Assembly (NCBI GenBank): GCA_930367215.1
Contig: OV884058.1
Location: 214,748,208 to 214,812,207, forward strand
DNA length: 64,000 nt
Reading direction: 5' to 3'
DNA from: Pollenia angustigena
Lineage: Eukaryota; Arthropoda; Insecta; Diptera; Polleniidae
The position numbers were made by a program, and so were the translations under genes. The stretch's first letter is position 1, and every line of letters begins with the position of its first letter. A model generated the notes under the pieces. That model saw nothing but the letters and a program-made list of their open reading frames with translations. It was not told where the DNA came from and searched no databases. This document shows, piece after piece, positions 21,445-32,600 of the stretch.

Positions 21445-21785
21445 CCTGGCTTATCTACTATACACCACTTATGACCCTGTTGGCCGGCTTTTTTAATTCT
21501 AAACTTTTTCAAATTTGGTAGCAAATAAATTAATAATTGTCACAATGCCACCATTAGGTCCCAATTTATAGTTTCATAACTTCTTTGTAGTTGCCGGTAT
21601 CTCTAATGTCTATATTACAATGATATGGTGTTTCCCGACAAGCGGAATCCTGGTTAATAACATAAGGTTTATATTGTTTAAGTGAAGTCTGTGTTAGCTT
21701 TTACACAAATGTCGTTTTTCCAGAAACGGCCATGCCCAATACAATCATGCCAATGAGTGCGGACTGGGGGCATTTTCCACATTTT

Positions 21786-22050
21786 CTCAATATTTAAGGC
21801 TTTACAAATTTCAAAACAATACTGCGTGTTTTTAACAAAGAACATTTGCTGGTAGAGTGGCCAGATATAAACAATGTTAAAGTTGCCATGTATTAAATAC
21901 TATAAAAAGAGAAATTTATAACCATAGTGATATTTTAATGTTAATTTATATGGCAACATCATATACCCGAATATGAGATGCATGTTCTTCTTCTTTATTT
22001 CTACATGGGAGATGATTTTCGGCTTTCAACAAACTTTTTGGAAAACCTGT
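21786..22050. other. Unique junction next to the right satellite array
   Basis: About 21945-22035 (TATATGGCAAC, TTCTTCTTCTTT, CATGGGAGATGATTTTCGGC, TTTCAACAA) resembles the outer domain of the foldback arm (10740-10830) in plus orientation, so a partial inverted copy of that domain may abut the array. The likeness is moderate. Confidence 0.35.
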
Positions 22051-24480
22051 AAAGTTCAATAGAAATTTAATTTTTCAAACTTTGTTCTAAAAAAAACTTA
22101 AGTTTGAAATAAGTTGTATACCAAAATGAAGCTTAAGTACTTAGCTATACGCCACATATAGCCAACCTTCGGAGGATGTCCTTATTTTGGCCCCTTAGCC
22201 AAAAGAAAAAATGAGTGAAGTTCAATAGAAATTTAATTTTTCAAACTTTGTTCTAAAAAAAACTTAAGTTTGAAATAAGTTGTATACCAAAATGAAGCTT
22301 AAGTTCTTAGCTATACGCCGCATATAGCCAACCTTCGGAGGATGACCTTATTTTGGCCCCTTAGCCAAAAGAAAAAATTAGTGAAGTTCAATAGAAATTT
22401 AATTTTTCAAACTTTGTTCTAAAAAAAACTTAAGTTTGAAATAAGTTGTATAACAAACTGAAGCTTAAGTACTTAGCTATACGCCACATATAGCCAACCT
22501 TCGGAGGATGTCCTTATTTTGGCCCCTTAGCCAAAAGAAAAAATGAGTGAAGTTCAATAGAAATTTAATTTTTCAAACTTTGTTCTAAAAAAAACTTAAG
22601 TTTGAAATAAGTTGTATACCAAAATGAAGCTAAAGTTCTTAGCTATACGCCGCATATAGCCAACCTTCGGAGGATGTCCTTATTTTGGCCCTTAGCCAAA
22701 AGAAAAAATGAGTGAAGTTCAATAGAAATTTAATTTTTCAAACTTTGTTCTAAAAAAAACTTAAGTTTGAAATAAGTTGTATACCAAAATGAAGCTTAAG
22801 TTCTTACCTATACGCCACATATAGCCAACCTTCGGAGGATGTCCTTATTTTGGCCCCTTAGCCAAAAGAAAAAATGAGTGAAGTTCAATAGAAATTTAAT
22901 TTTTCAAACTTTGTTCTAAAAAAAACTTAAGTTGAAATAAGTTGTATACCAAAATGAAGCTTAAGTTCTTAGCTATACGCCGCATATAGCCAACCTTCGG
23001 AGGATGTCCTTATTTTGGCCCCTTAGCCAAAAGAAAAAATGAGTGAAGTTCAATAGAAATTTAATTTTTCAAACTTTGTTCTAAAAAAAACTTAAGTTTG
23101 AAATAAGTTGTATACCAAAATGAAGCTTAAGTTCTTACCTATACGCCACATATAGCCAACCTTCGGAGGATGTCCTTATTTTGGCCCCTTAGCCAAAAGA
23201 AAAAATGAGTGAAGTTCAATAGAAATTTAATTTTTCAAACTTTGTTCCAAAAAAAACTTAAGTTTGAAATAAGTTGTATACCAAAATGAAGCTTAAGTAG
23301 TAAGCTATACGCCACATATAGCCAACCTTCGGAGGATGTCCTTATTTTGACCCCTTGGCCAAAAGAAAAAAATGAGTGAAGTTCAATAGAAATTTAATTT
23401 TTCAAACTTTGTTCTAAAAAAAACTTAAGTTTGAAATAAGTTGTATACCAAAATGAAGCTTAAGTACTTAGCTATACGCCACATATAGCCAACCTTCGGA
23501 GGATGTCCTTATTTTGGCCCCTTAGCCAAAAGAAAAAATGAGTGAAGTTCAATAGAAATTTAATTTTTCAAACTTTGTTCTAAAAAAAACTTAAGTTTGA
23601 AATAAGTTGTATACCAAAATGAAGCTTAAGTACTTAGCTATACGCCGCATATAGCCAACCTTCGGAGGATTTCCTTATTTTGGCCCCTTAGCCAAAAGAA
23701 AAAATGAGTGAAGTTCAATAGAAATTTAATTTTTCAAACTTTGTTCTAAAAAAAACTTAAGTTTGAAATAAGTTGTATAACAAAATGAAGCTTAAGTACT
23801 TAGCTATACGCCACATATAGCCAACCTTCGGAGGATGTCCTTATTTTGGCCCCTTAGCCAAAAGAAAAAATTAGTGAAGTTCAATAGATATTTAATTTTT
23901 CAAACTTTGTTTTAAAAAAAACTTAAGTTTGAAATAAGTTGTATACCAAAATGAAGCTTAAGTTCTTAGCTATACGCCGCATATACCCAACCTTCGGAGG
24001 ATGTCCTTATTTTGGCCCTTAGCCAAAAGAAAAAATGAGTGAAGTTCAATAGAAATTTAATTTTTCAAACTTTGTTCTAAAAAAAACTTAAGTTTGAAAT
24101 AAGTTGTATACCAAAATGAAGCTTAAGTTCTTAGCTATACGCCGCATATAGCCAACCTTCGGAGGATGTCCTTATTTTGGCCCTTAGCCAAAAGAAAAAA
24201 TGAGTGAAGTTCAATAGAAATTTAATTTTTCAAACTTTGTTCTAAAAAAAAACTTAAGTTTGAAATAAGTTGTATACCAAAATGAAGCTTAAGTTCTTAC
24301 CTATACGCCACATATAGCCAACCAAAAAAAGTTTGAAATAAGTTGTATACCAAAATGAAGCTTAAGTAGTAAGCTATACGCCACATATAGCCAACCTTCG
24401 GAGGATGTCCTTATTTTGACCCCTTGGCCAAAAGAAAAAAATGAGTGAAGTTCAATAGAAATTTACGAGTGAAGTTTAAT
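22051..24480 (-). repeat. 166-bp satellite array, right (inverted)
   Basis: It has the same monomer as the left array but complementary, with about 15 units from 22051 (AAGTTCAATAGAAATTTAA...GGATGTCCTTATTTTGGCC). Unit variants include GATGACC and GATTTCC in place of GATGTCC, and CGCCGCATA or CGCCACATA. One unit near 24322 is cut short (CCAACCAAAAAAAGTTTG). The CCTAGG variant of the left array is absent, so the two arms have evolved or been homogenised separately. Confidence 0.95.
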
Positions 24481-24876
24481 AGAAATTTATTTTTTTTAAA
24501 CTTAAAATATATATTTTTAAGGAATCCAACGGAAACATTTGTAAACTAATTCAAATATATTTGTTTTTCTAATAGTTTGCCGCAATATTTTAATTATTTA
24601 TTATTTTATAAATATCATTTCCGGTTTTACTTTGTTATCTTGTTAAAAGCCGAAAATTCTCCCATAAACCGAAAACAAGAAGAAGATATTATTCTCAATG
24701 AAATGGCCAAAGTTGCCATATCTATTCACAATATTTCGCTATTTTAACTTGGCCGCACCTAAGTTTAGTACTGCCCTGCCAGAAATACTCAATTTTAATG
24801 AGGAGAAGAGTGACATATTTTGTTGCTCTCTTTCTTTTGAGTGAAACAAGATTTACTTTGTTAACTACTTTGTTAT
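22051..24876 (-). repeat. Right arm of the foldback-like inverted repeat
   Basis: Satellite array plus the outer domain 24481-24876. Its complement starts at 24876 with ATAACAAAGTAGTTAACAAA and tracks the left arm at high identity. Arms of 3.6 and 2.8 kb enclose a 7.9-kb middle, so the whole would be 14.3 kb if it is one element. Confidence 0.8.
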
Positions 24877-24983
24877 GTTCACGGAGATCCCAAATACATA
24901 CATTCACAAAAACAGCTGTCAACAAAATTACACATGGTCAACAATACAAAGTATACAGAGATAAAAAAAGTGACGTATGAAAA

Positions 24984-25206
24984 ATGTCCAAATCATTTGC
25001 GAGGGCAGCTTTCGAAGAAAGAGAAAGAAAATGCTTTTTTGTAGTAAAGTGGGAATGTGTTAAAACAGGCCGCTACTATCAACAAGAACTGCGTAATCAA
25101 AACAAAAAATGCAAAAAGGGCAGCTTTAGAAGAAAGAGACGAAACGCAAATCTTCCGTCTCGTGATGTCTCTGTATGGTCTGTGGTCAACAAATGCATAG
25201 AAGACG
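24984..25206 (+). other. Candidate exon or coding relic, unknown
   Basis: The frame from ATG 24984 reads SKSFARAAFEERERKC... and reaches a good donor (GAAGACG|GTAGGT) at 25207. A block GGGCAGCTTT(C/A)GAAGAAAGAGA occurs at about 25005 and again at about 25118 in another frame; in the first frame the second block would read RAALEERDETQIFRLVMS and LYGLWST, somewhat like a MADF domain start. I do not recognise a gene with confidence. Confidence 0.2.
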
Positions 25207-25226
25207 GTAGGTATTTCATTAATTTT

Positions 25227-25749
25227 CGGTTATTTTCGGTTAATTGAGCCCCGCTTAGTTGAGTTCCCCGTTTTATTGCACTAAAAATCATGGAACGAAA
25301 TCATTCAGTATAACTGTCTATGTAAAAATACCCGTTTAGTTGAGTTCCGTTTAATTGCGTCACCCGCTTAAATGTTTCGCAAAATAAGAGCGCATTGCGA
25401 AAAACAAGAGCAAATGTTTCGGTTGATTGTTTCCGTCTACTTAATGTGTTTTTGCTCCACAAACGTAACAAAAATATTTTGCGGTAAGAAAGATTTTACG
25501 ATGAACGTACCTGATTTTTATTTTGTTTTAAAAAACCTTAACCATTTTTTAACTTAATAAAAAAAGAAATGAGTTTTATTTTCTATCTACACATGAGTGT
25601 TTCGCTTTATTGCACCTCTTGCTCAATTTAGCGATTTTCGTTTTAATTACGTCGGCGATTTAATTAACCGAGAACTGCTTAATTGAGTTCCCGTTTAATT
25701 GCGTCAAAAGTCGTGCATTTTTAGACACTCAATTAAGCGGAAATAACTG
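25227..25749. mobile_element. 523-bp TIR element, pogo-like
   Basis: The left end CGGTTATTTTCGGTTAATTG and the complement of the right end CAGTTATTTCCGCTTAATTG match at most positions. Subterminal blocks GAGTTCC(C)GTTTAATTGCGTC recur on both sides. CAGT and a TA next to the right end hint at the pogo/Tc1 group. It has no transposase. Confidence 0.5.
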
Positions 25750-25814
25750 TATAACTTTTTACAGCCACTGGTTGAAACAAAATTTGAAAGAGGATTGACT
25801 ATCATCTAATATTA

Positions 25815-26366
25815 GCTCTGTTTCTTTACTCTACTTTGGGATCCCTCGGGATCCCAATTTGCACGAAAAGCGTTCCCGTACTTTTAATTTGTGTAAATGA
25901 GAGCGGATTTGAGAGAATATAATTCTTCTTCTTCTTGCACAAAACAGCCCAGACTTTTTCTTCGTGCAAATTGTCAAACAGCTGTAAAACATAAACAAAA
26001 CAATAAAATGCAAAGGAAAAAAATCATGAACCAAATTTTGGAAAAAGTGTTGTGGAGTAAAATAATGTACTAAAATATAAAGTTTTATGTTGAAATTTTA
26101 GGAAAACATAATGATAGTTATTGTAAAAGTGTTTGGTTTAATTTTTGGTAAAATTAGTTTATTTCTGCAGACAATATACAATTTTTCAAAAGTGGCATAA
26201 ACTTTTATTGTTTTGTAAAAACTATCAAAACAATGACTTTTTATTTTGTGCTTAAAATTTGGTTTTTTCTGTTCCCGTACTTTTGTGTAATTTTGTTTCT
26301 TTATGAGAGAAATTTATGCTTGCTCTCATTTTCACGAACTTTACCCAAATAGTAAAGAAACAGAGC
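25815..26366. mobile_element. 552-bp TIR element with TATTA duplication
   Basis: The ends GCTCTGTTTCTTTACT and AGTAAAGAAACAGAGC pair perfectly. TATTA flanks both sides (25810-25814, 26367-26371). GTTCCCGTACTTTT occurs in both subterminal regions. Coding capacity is absent and the superfamily is uncertain. Confidence 0.75.
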
Positions 26367-26933
26367 TATTATTGAAAGCTTTTACCAGCTTTACACCAGA
26401 TAACAGTTGAATTTAATTAAAGTTCTTTATACAATTACCTTATGTAAGCAGCAGTGTTGCCAGTGGATTTTTCGAAAAAATACCTACACATGCTAATAAA
26501 AATCTGATTTGTCCCTACACGTTGAAAAAATTTCCCCTACAAAAATCCCTACGCATATTATCATTTAAATAGAAGAAAAACATTAGTTATAAACAATTAA
26601 TTTTATTTGAATATGTATATTAAGGCTTTGACATAAAATAAGTTTAAATTCTCAACCATAATATGCATAGTCTTGCTTAACCTACTGACAAAAATTAACA
26701 AAAAGTCTCTCAAATGTATTTAAGAAAACAAAAACAAAAAAACATTTGATTCCGTACGGAATGTGCGATTAGATTCGCATATAAGTTGCCGACACTTATA
26801 TGTATAAGAAATATTTTTAAAATAAATATTATATAAAGATGGGCGGAATTTCACGACTCAATTTTACACTTTGCAACAAGTGTACATCATATAGTAGAAG
26901 CGTTGGAAAAATATATGAGTGGAAAGGTAACTC
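26367..26933. repeat. Partial copy of the 3305-5676 hAT element end (26452-26830)
   Basis: From CAGTGTTGCCAG at 26452 the sequence follows the complement of 5676 leftwards: AAAAAATACCTAC(A/G)CAT, then CCCTAC(A/G), then ATAGTTATAAA-like blocks. No partner terminus or TSD was found, so it is truncated. The surrounding bases hold no gene. Confidence 0.6.
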
Positions 26934-27294
26934 CTAAAGGCTAGATTACACTATTATACTTTGTATTAATACATGTCAAAAACTCAAGTAAAATGACAAA
27001 GTGTGATAGTGTGAATGCAATGTGTCACAAAAATGACAAGTATTATGAAAAAAGTTTGACATCCCATACGACTTCATCGTTTTTTGAAAAATTTCTTAAC
27101 AATAATACTTTTCATTGGATCAGGGTTGCATTTTATTTCATGTGTAAGTGTTTATACTTTGTGTGATGGTGTGAACACAAACTGTCATGTTACATTAGAT
27201 TTTTTGGCAGTCGCAACAAAACTCATTTGATTTCTATCTCACAAAGTATTATGGAATACGTAAGACTTGTGAGATAGTGTAATCTAGGCTTTAG
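26934..27294. mobile_element. 361-bp TIR MITE (CTAGATTACACTAT)
   Basis: Ends CTAAAGGCTAGATTACACTA and TAGTGTAATCTAGGCTTTAG pair with one mismatch. Inside, TACTTTGTGTGAT(G/A)GTGTGAA and AAAGTGTGATAGTGTGAA are also inverted or repeated. Non-coding. Confidence 0.75.
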
Positions 27295-27947
27295 TACTTT
27301 TGAACTTATTTGCATATTAAATGTGTTACTTATTGTAACACAGCCGCTTAGTATCATTTTACAAAAGCATGATATATATCTTCAAAAAGGATCAAGCCTT
27401 ATCAAAACTTTAATCATTTTAGTTTTTTATTAATCACTTAATTTTTTGTAAAATTAGTTTTGTGGGTCAAAGTTGTTTTTTAACGAGTAGTTTTTTTATA
27501 ATTTTGCACAACGTTCACTATTTAATGGCCAAACCTTTTAACTTTATTTTTATTAAAAGGATTTGAATTTTTAAGTCACTTTTAATTTTTATTTACAAAA
27601 TTCACATTTACAAATAACCGGTTCGCGAGGACCAAAATGTTCGGAGTAGGCTTACCACCTTTTAAAATTGCGAAAATGGGATACCACTAAAAAATCATAG
27701 AAAAATTCAAACCAATCCATTTATGTAAAATTACACTGTGCTAGAAATTCACACCTTTTTTTCGACTAGCTGAGAACTTGTCGTTTTTACCTAATTCGGG
27801 TACGCTGAACCCAGTGGTGCTTACCGATTTTTTAGGTAAGCTCTGGTTTTCGAGATATGAAGTTATTTCGAAAATGGAGGAGGTTGCACAACTTACATAT
27901 GTTCGCGTAACTCAAAAACGGTTTAGTTTATTAAAATTACTAAAAAA
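27295..27947. other. No gene seen
   Basis: AT-rich, with a less AT-rich patch at 27770-27930 without recognisable coding content (the 86-codon frame there runs into the mini-me). Confidence 0.4.
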
Positions 27948-28858
27948 CAAGTTAGAGTGCTATATTCGGCTGTGCCGAATCTTTGATACCCTCCACCGAC
28001 AGTTCGAATGTTTAAGGAGTAATATCTGTATGATGTGAAATATGGTTTTAGGTGTACTAAACTGTTTTCCGGGAGTAGGGTTTATATGGGGCGTAGGGTA
28101 AATTATAGACCGATCTTCACGAAACTTCACAGTATCATTTCTAGTCCTATAAAACTGTGACGAGCTAAAATTTGCTATGATTGCATTATTTTTTACGGTT
28201 TTAGGCGTACTAAACTATTTTCCGGTAGTTGGGTTTATATGGGGCCTAAGGTAAAATATGGACCGATCGTCACGAAATTTCACAGTGTTATTTCTAGTCC
28301 TAAAAAACTGTGATGTACCAAATTTTGTTACGGTAGCGTTATTTTTTACGGTTTTAGGCCTACTAAACTGTTCTCCGGGAGTACTGTTTATATGGGGCTT
28401 AGGGTAAATTATGGATGGATCTTCACGAAATTTAACAGCGTGATTTCTAGTCCAATAGAACAAATTTTTGCAAAATCTGATCTCATTCGGTGCCTTGTTC
28501 CAGCATTTATGATACTTTTTGTAACAAAATTATCAATTTTTTTAGGTGGTGGTTCCATATTTTGATTCATAGCTCTGGTCCTACTGAACCGATTTTGCTG
28601 GATTTCAATCCCAAACTGCTTAGGATAACTACAAGCAATTTGGCACCAAGTTTGTTCATTTCTGTTGAGTTGTTCGAAAGTGAGCATGTTTTCAACAGAC
28701 GGACAGACAGACGGACATGGCTAAATCGACTTAGAATTACTCAAGGACCCAGAATATATATACTTTATGGGGTCTGAGATGAATAATAAAAAAGTTTCAC
28801 ACGGAATGACAAACTTAATATACCCTCTTCACAACTAATTGTGGTGGAGGGTATAAAA
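27948..28858 (-). mobile_element. mini-me-like retroposon, subfamily A, copy 3
   Basis: On the minus strand: 5' stem TACCCTCCACCACAATTAGT...AGAGGGTA, TA run, core, two-part GTC block, then the 153-bp unit three times (GGTTTTAGG on + at 28044, 28197 and 28350), and the 3' stem. At 911 bp it is complete at both ends and is the best reference for the subfamily here. Confidence 0.8.
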
Positions 28859-31119
28859 ACCGAAATTCCGCAATAAACTTTTTTCCAATATGTCGTCTTA
28901 GAAACATTATTTTTTTGGGGGGAAAAAATAATTTTTTTTATCAAAGTTTCGAAATGTTACAACTTTTTGTATAAGTGGCACTATATTGCTTTTAGAAAAA
29001 AAAGTTATTCAAAAAACGGGACAAATGGCGTCCAGTTCAGAGTATCGACGGGACACGGGACATTCCACTCTAAAACTGGATTGTCTCGGCGAAAACTGGC
29101 TAGTTGGCAAGTCTAGTTCGGGGTCGAACTTTAATTTTGTAAATAAAAAGGCTATACAATTTTATGTTTTATATTTTAATATTAAGTTTTATTTATTTTA
29201 AAGTTAACAAGTTTTTTGGTTTTGTTACTTTAATTTTAAATTGTTTGTTGGGTTTCGTTCACAATTTTGTTTTTGTTATTTATGTTCACAATTTGTTTTA
29301 ATGTTTTTGTTGTTTTTAACTTTTGTTATTTTACATGTTTTTTGTTCAACGGTTGCAACTAGAGTGAGTTTTAATGATTTTAAAAATGATCTTGCAAGTC
29401 AAATTTAGTAGAAGAAAAATAATGTAATGACAAAATGTAAAATAAATAAAAAACAATTTAAAGACCGTTAATATTTTACAGGGTGTTTTGTTTTTAAGCT
29501 AAACATTTTTTTGGAGTACCTATTTTGAATTGTTTTTAGGTTTTGTTACAAGAACAATAAGCTTAGACTTATGTATAAGCGATTTGTATTTACATTGCTC
29601 ATAAGATTTTTGGCTTTTGTTACATCTTGTTTTGGCATTCTTTAAAAAAATTAAATTTGCCAAATATTTAATTAGAAAAACACTTAAATTGCCGGTACGT
29701 TTTATAACAAAAGTAAGGAAAACGTATTTAAATAACACCTTACGAAAATAGACGGTTTATTTTACCAAAATAACCGGTTTTTTTGATATTCGAAAAATGG
29801 GCACTTTAAAAGATTCGACTTGGGCAAAACTAAACTCGATCTCCCTACAATCAACTAATCAATCAATCAGACTGGTAAGATATTTCTTAAAATAAGAATT
29901 ATCCATTTTCATACGAAATTTCATTTTGAGTACAACTATTTTTTTGCAAATTTTATTACAATATAAAAAAACTTAAGTTTAATCAATAAAACTATTCTTA
30001 AATTTTTTAAATAATTCTACAAAAAGCTAGAAACATTTTATAAACATGATTTAAAATGTCCATTAACATTTTGCAGCTAAATTTTAATTTTTAATGCTAA
30101 ATTAAGCTGCAAAATTGACAAAATGGTTACAAAATTGCCAAAATGGTTAAAAAATAACCATATACGGACAACTCTTCGTTATAAAAGACCAAAAACAAAG
30201 ACCCGTGCCTCCCAGTTTTGCCCAAAGTCATGCACATTTTTTATGGGCGCCCAAGGATTTGGGGCCTCGGTGTAATTTTTGCAAAAAAGTGGTAATTATC
30301 TCAGGCTCATATCTTGGAAACCGGTCGGTATTTTGTTTTACCCTCTGAGACAAAGTTGTATCTCTTTCCATAAAGAACAAAAATTGTGAACATATAAAAT
30401 CAAAAAAACTTCATTCTCAAGATCAAAATCGCAAAACACTTAAAGAAATTCAATTTTTTTTACCTTTTTCCCCCTGTTCATAAAATATTTTTTTCTCGGT
30501 TATAGAGCTTTTACTTATTTTATTTCAAAAGAACGTACTTATACAAGTTTCTTAGTCCAAACATGTGTGGAAAAAATTTAAGCGTGTTAAGCGTACGGTG
30601 ACAATATATTCAAAACAAAACTATAGAACAGTTGTTTAAACATTTGTTAAAGCACACACACGTAAGTGCCCTAGAAAGAAAAGATACACAGGCAAACACG
30701 TTTCAAATATTGATTTTATATCTGTTATTAGTTAGTCTGGAATCCAGACTCTGGAAGCGCACAAAGAAAGTTTTCTTCCACAAAGACCGAGTTTATTGGT
30801 GAGAGGGGAAGAGAAAATGCTTTTATTCAATCATTAAGACAATCACCACGACGCTGTGCCGACGTTGCAAGGGGTACTATAAACATCAATACAACGTACT
30901 GTTATCCAAATTTAAATTGATAACGCCAAATGTGCGTCTTCCGACTCTTCTTTTTAGTGTTGTCACAGTACTGTAAATTTGAATTTACAATGTTGGATTC
31001 ACGAATTTACAACGTAGTCACAACCGTCTACCGACTCTTATTTTCAATATTGTTACAAATATAAATTTGCTAAAATTTGTATATTTTCTAACCTAAAATA
31101 GTTTTTGTGTCTTCATTTT
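28859..31119. other. AT-rich stretch without recognised genes
   Basis: It includes a T-rich GTTTTTGTT-type tract (29200-29350) and a less AT-rich patch at 30180-30480. All reading frames are short. Nothing I can assign. Confidence 0.4.
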
Positions 31120-31450
31120 AATACGACACTATTAAATTAATAAGACTAAATTGTTGTATATACAGCGTTGTAGCGGTATAGAATTATTTAAACACGGTAT
31201 TAGAAAATTAAGGTTTAATTCTTGTAAATACAGTGTTGTAGCGGTACAGTTTTATGGTAAATACGATTTTGAAGAACTAAAGTCCTATATTTGTATTTAG
31301 GGTGTTATACCGGTGTTGAATCTTATTTAAAAACGGTATTAAAAAACTAAGGTTGTAATTTTGTATCTACAGTGTTGTGATGGTACCATATTTTTGGTAG
31401 AGTCAAAATTTTGTATTTACAGGGTTGTGGCGGTACATTATATTTAGAGT
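31120..31450. repeat. Degenerate tandem repeat (TACAGTGTTGTAGCGGTA)
   Basis: The motif TA(C)AG(T/C)GTTGTAGCGGTA or close variants occurs about five times at irregular 46-75-bp spacing, with AATTAAGGTT-like blocks between. An old, diverged minisatellite. Confidence 0.7.
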
Positions 31451-31535
31451 CGTAATTTCTGCCTGGGAAGTTACAGTCGTACGTCTTAAATTTGGAAAAA
31501 AAAATTTTTATTTCGTTCAAATTATAATTCTTTTT

Positions 31536-32371
31536 ATACCCTTCACCTCAGGTGGAAAAGGGTATATACATATAAGTTTGTCATTCCGTTTGTAATTTTT
31601 ACAATTTTGATCTAAGACCCTATAAAGTATATATATTCTAGGGCCTTATGAGGAGAGAACTTGATTTAACGATGTCCTTCCATTTGTCCGTCCGTCTTTC
31701 CGTCTTACGTTTGGTATGTGTTTTCCGGAGACTCCAGACATGAAAGTGGCTAGTAGGTTGTTTTACATTTATGTCACATATAGTCCACCATGTCGTGCTA
31801 TTGAAATTCAGCAAGATCGGTCTACAAATGGCTGAGATATAACCAAAAACCCACGACTGCCTTTAATTTTTTCCAAAAATCCCTTGTTGTTGTTGTATTT
31901 TTATTGCTTTTTTCTGTACATCTGGAGAACGGCAAAAGCCAAAGTTTCCAAATTAGGTGCAAACATTCAAGTTATAAATACACACCAACCCACAAAATGT
32001 GGGCGGGGTTGGAGTAGTGGGCGTGGTACCTCCCATACAAAAAATTTCAAAAATTGTATATAACCTGAATTTTTTGACTGTAATATGACCTATGGTTGCG
32101 CCTTATCTATCAAAAGATCGGAAATTTTTAGTAGAAAATATTTTTTGAAAAACTTGGAAAAATCGGTTCAGATACGAAAAAGTTATGACCAAAATAATAA
32201 TTTTTTTTTAAATACCCACTTTCGGGAACCATAGATCTTCCCGAGTCCAAGATTCATAACCCAACTAACTGGCAAATTTCTTCTTAAACACGTCGGTAAA
32301 TCTTTCAAATCACAATCACAAAATGGCTAAGTTATAATCAAAATACTGAAATCCCAAAAATTACTCTTTTT
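31536..32371 (+). mobile_element. mini-me-like retroposon, subfamily B, copy 1
   Basis: It starts ATACCCTTCACCTCAGGTGG, has AAGTATATATATTC, a diverged core (TTGATTTAACGATG) and TTTGTCCGTCCGTCTTTCCG. It is followed directly at 32372 by another start, so the two copies form a head-to-tail pair. Confidence 0.7.
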
Positions 32372-32600
32372 ATACCCTTCACCTCAGGTGGAAAAAGGGT
32401 ATATATAAGTTTGTAATTTCTATAATATTGATCTAAAACCCTATAAAGTATATATATTCTGGGTCCTTATGAGGAGAGAACTTGATTTAACCATGTGATA
32501 TCCCTCTACCCCACCCCCAATTGTTTACATATACTAGCATAATGCTTAATATGATTTTCGTTATCTTCTTTATTCTTCTTTTATTTCATCTATTTAAAGG

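Larger units (their letters stand above)
20731..21785 (-). pseudogene. GPN1 (XPA-binding protein 1) GTPase gene relic
   Basis: GPN1 is a conserved GPN-loop GTPase needed for assembly and nuclear import of RNA polymerase II. On the minus strand the relic starts at LIGMIVLGMAVSGKTTFV (P-loop; the family has GMAGSGKTT) at about 21740. It continues with [42 protein letters not shown], and QGHKWCIVDKPG (G3). There it is split by the element at 21180-21444, and resumes with TGQIEVFTWSA, FPTIVV, PTTFMSNMLYSCSIL and LPFIVVMNK (G4). A 55-nt GT-AG intron (21011-20957) follows, then HDFAIEW..EFESFQESL, MSLTLDDFYSDLKTCGISS and EGAEEYEK. At least five stops and several frameshifts are present, including TAA right after the P-loop. 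The N-terminus and the acidic C-terminus are absent. A retained intron argues against a processed copy. Confidence 0.85.

Noticed and set aside
10582..24876. Assignment of the foldback structure to the P/Galileo superfamily
   Set aside because: No transposase, no recognised terminal bases and no target duplication were found; only the architecture is comparable.
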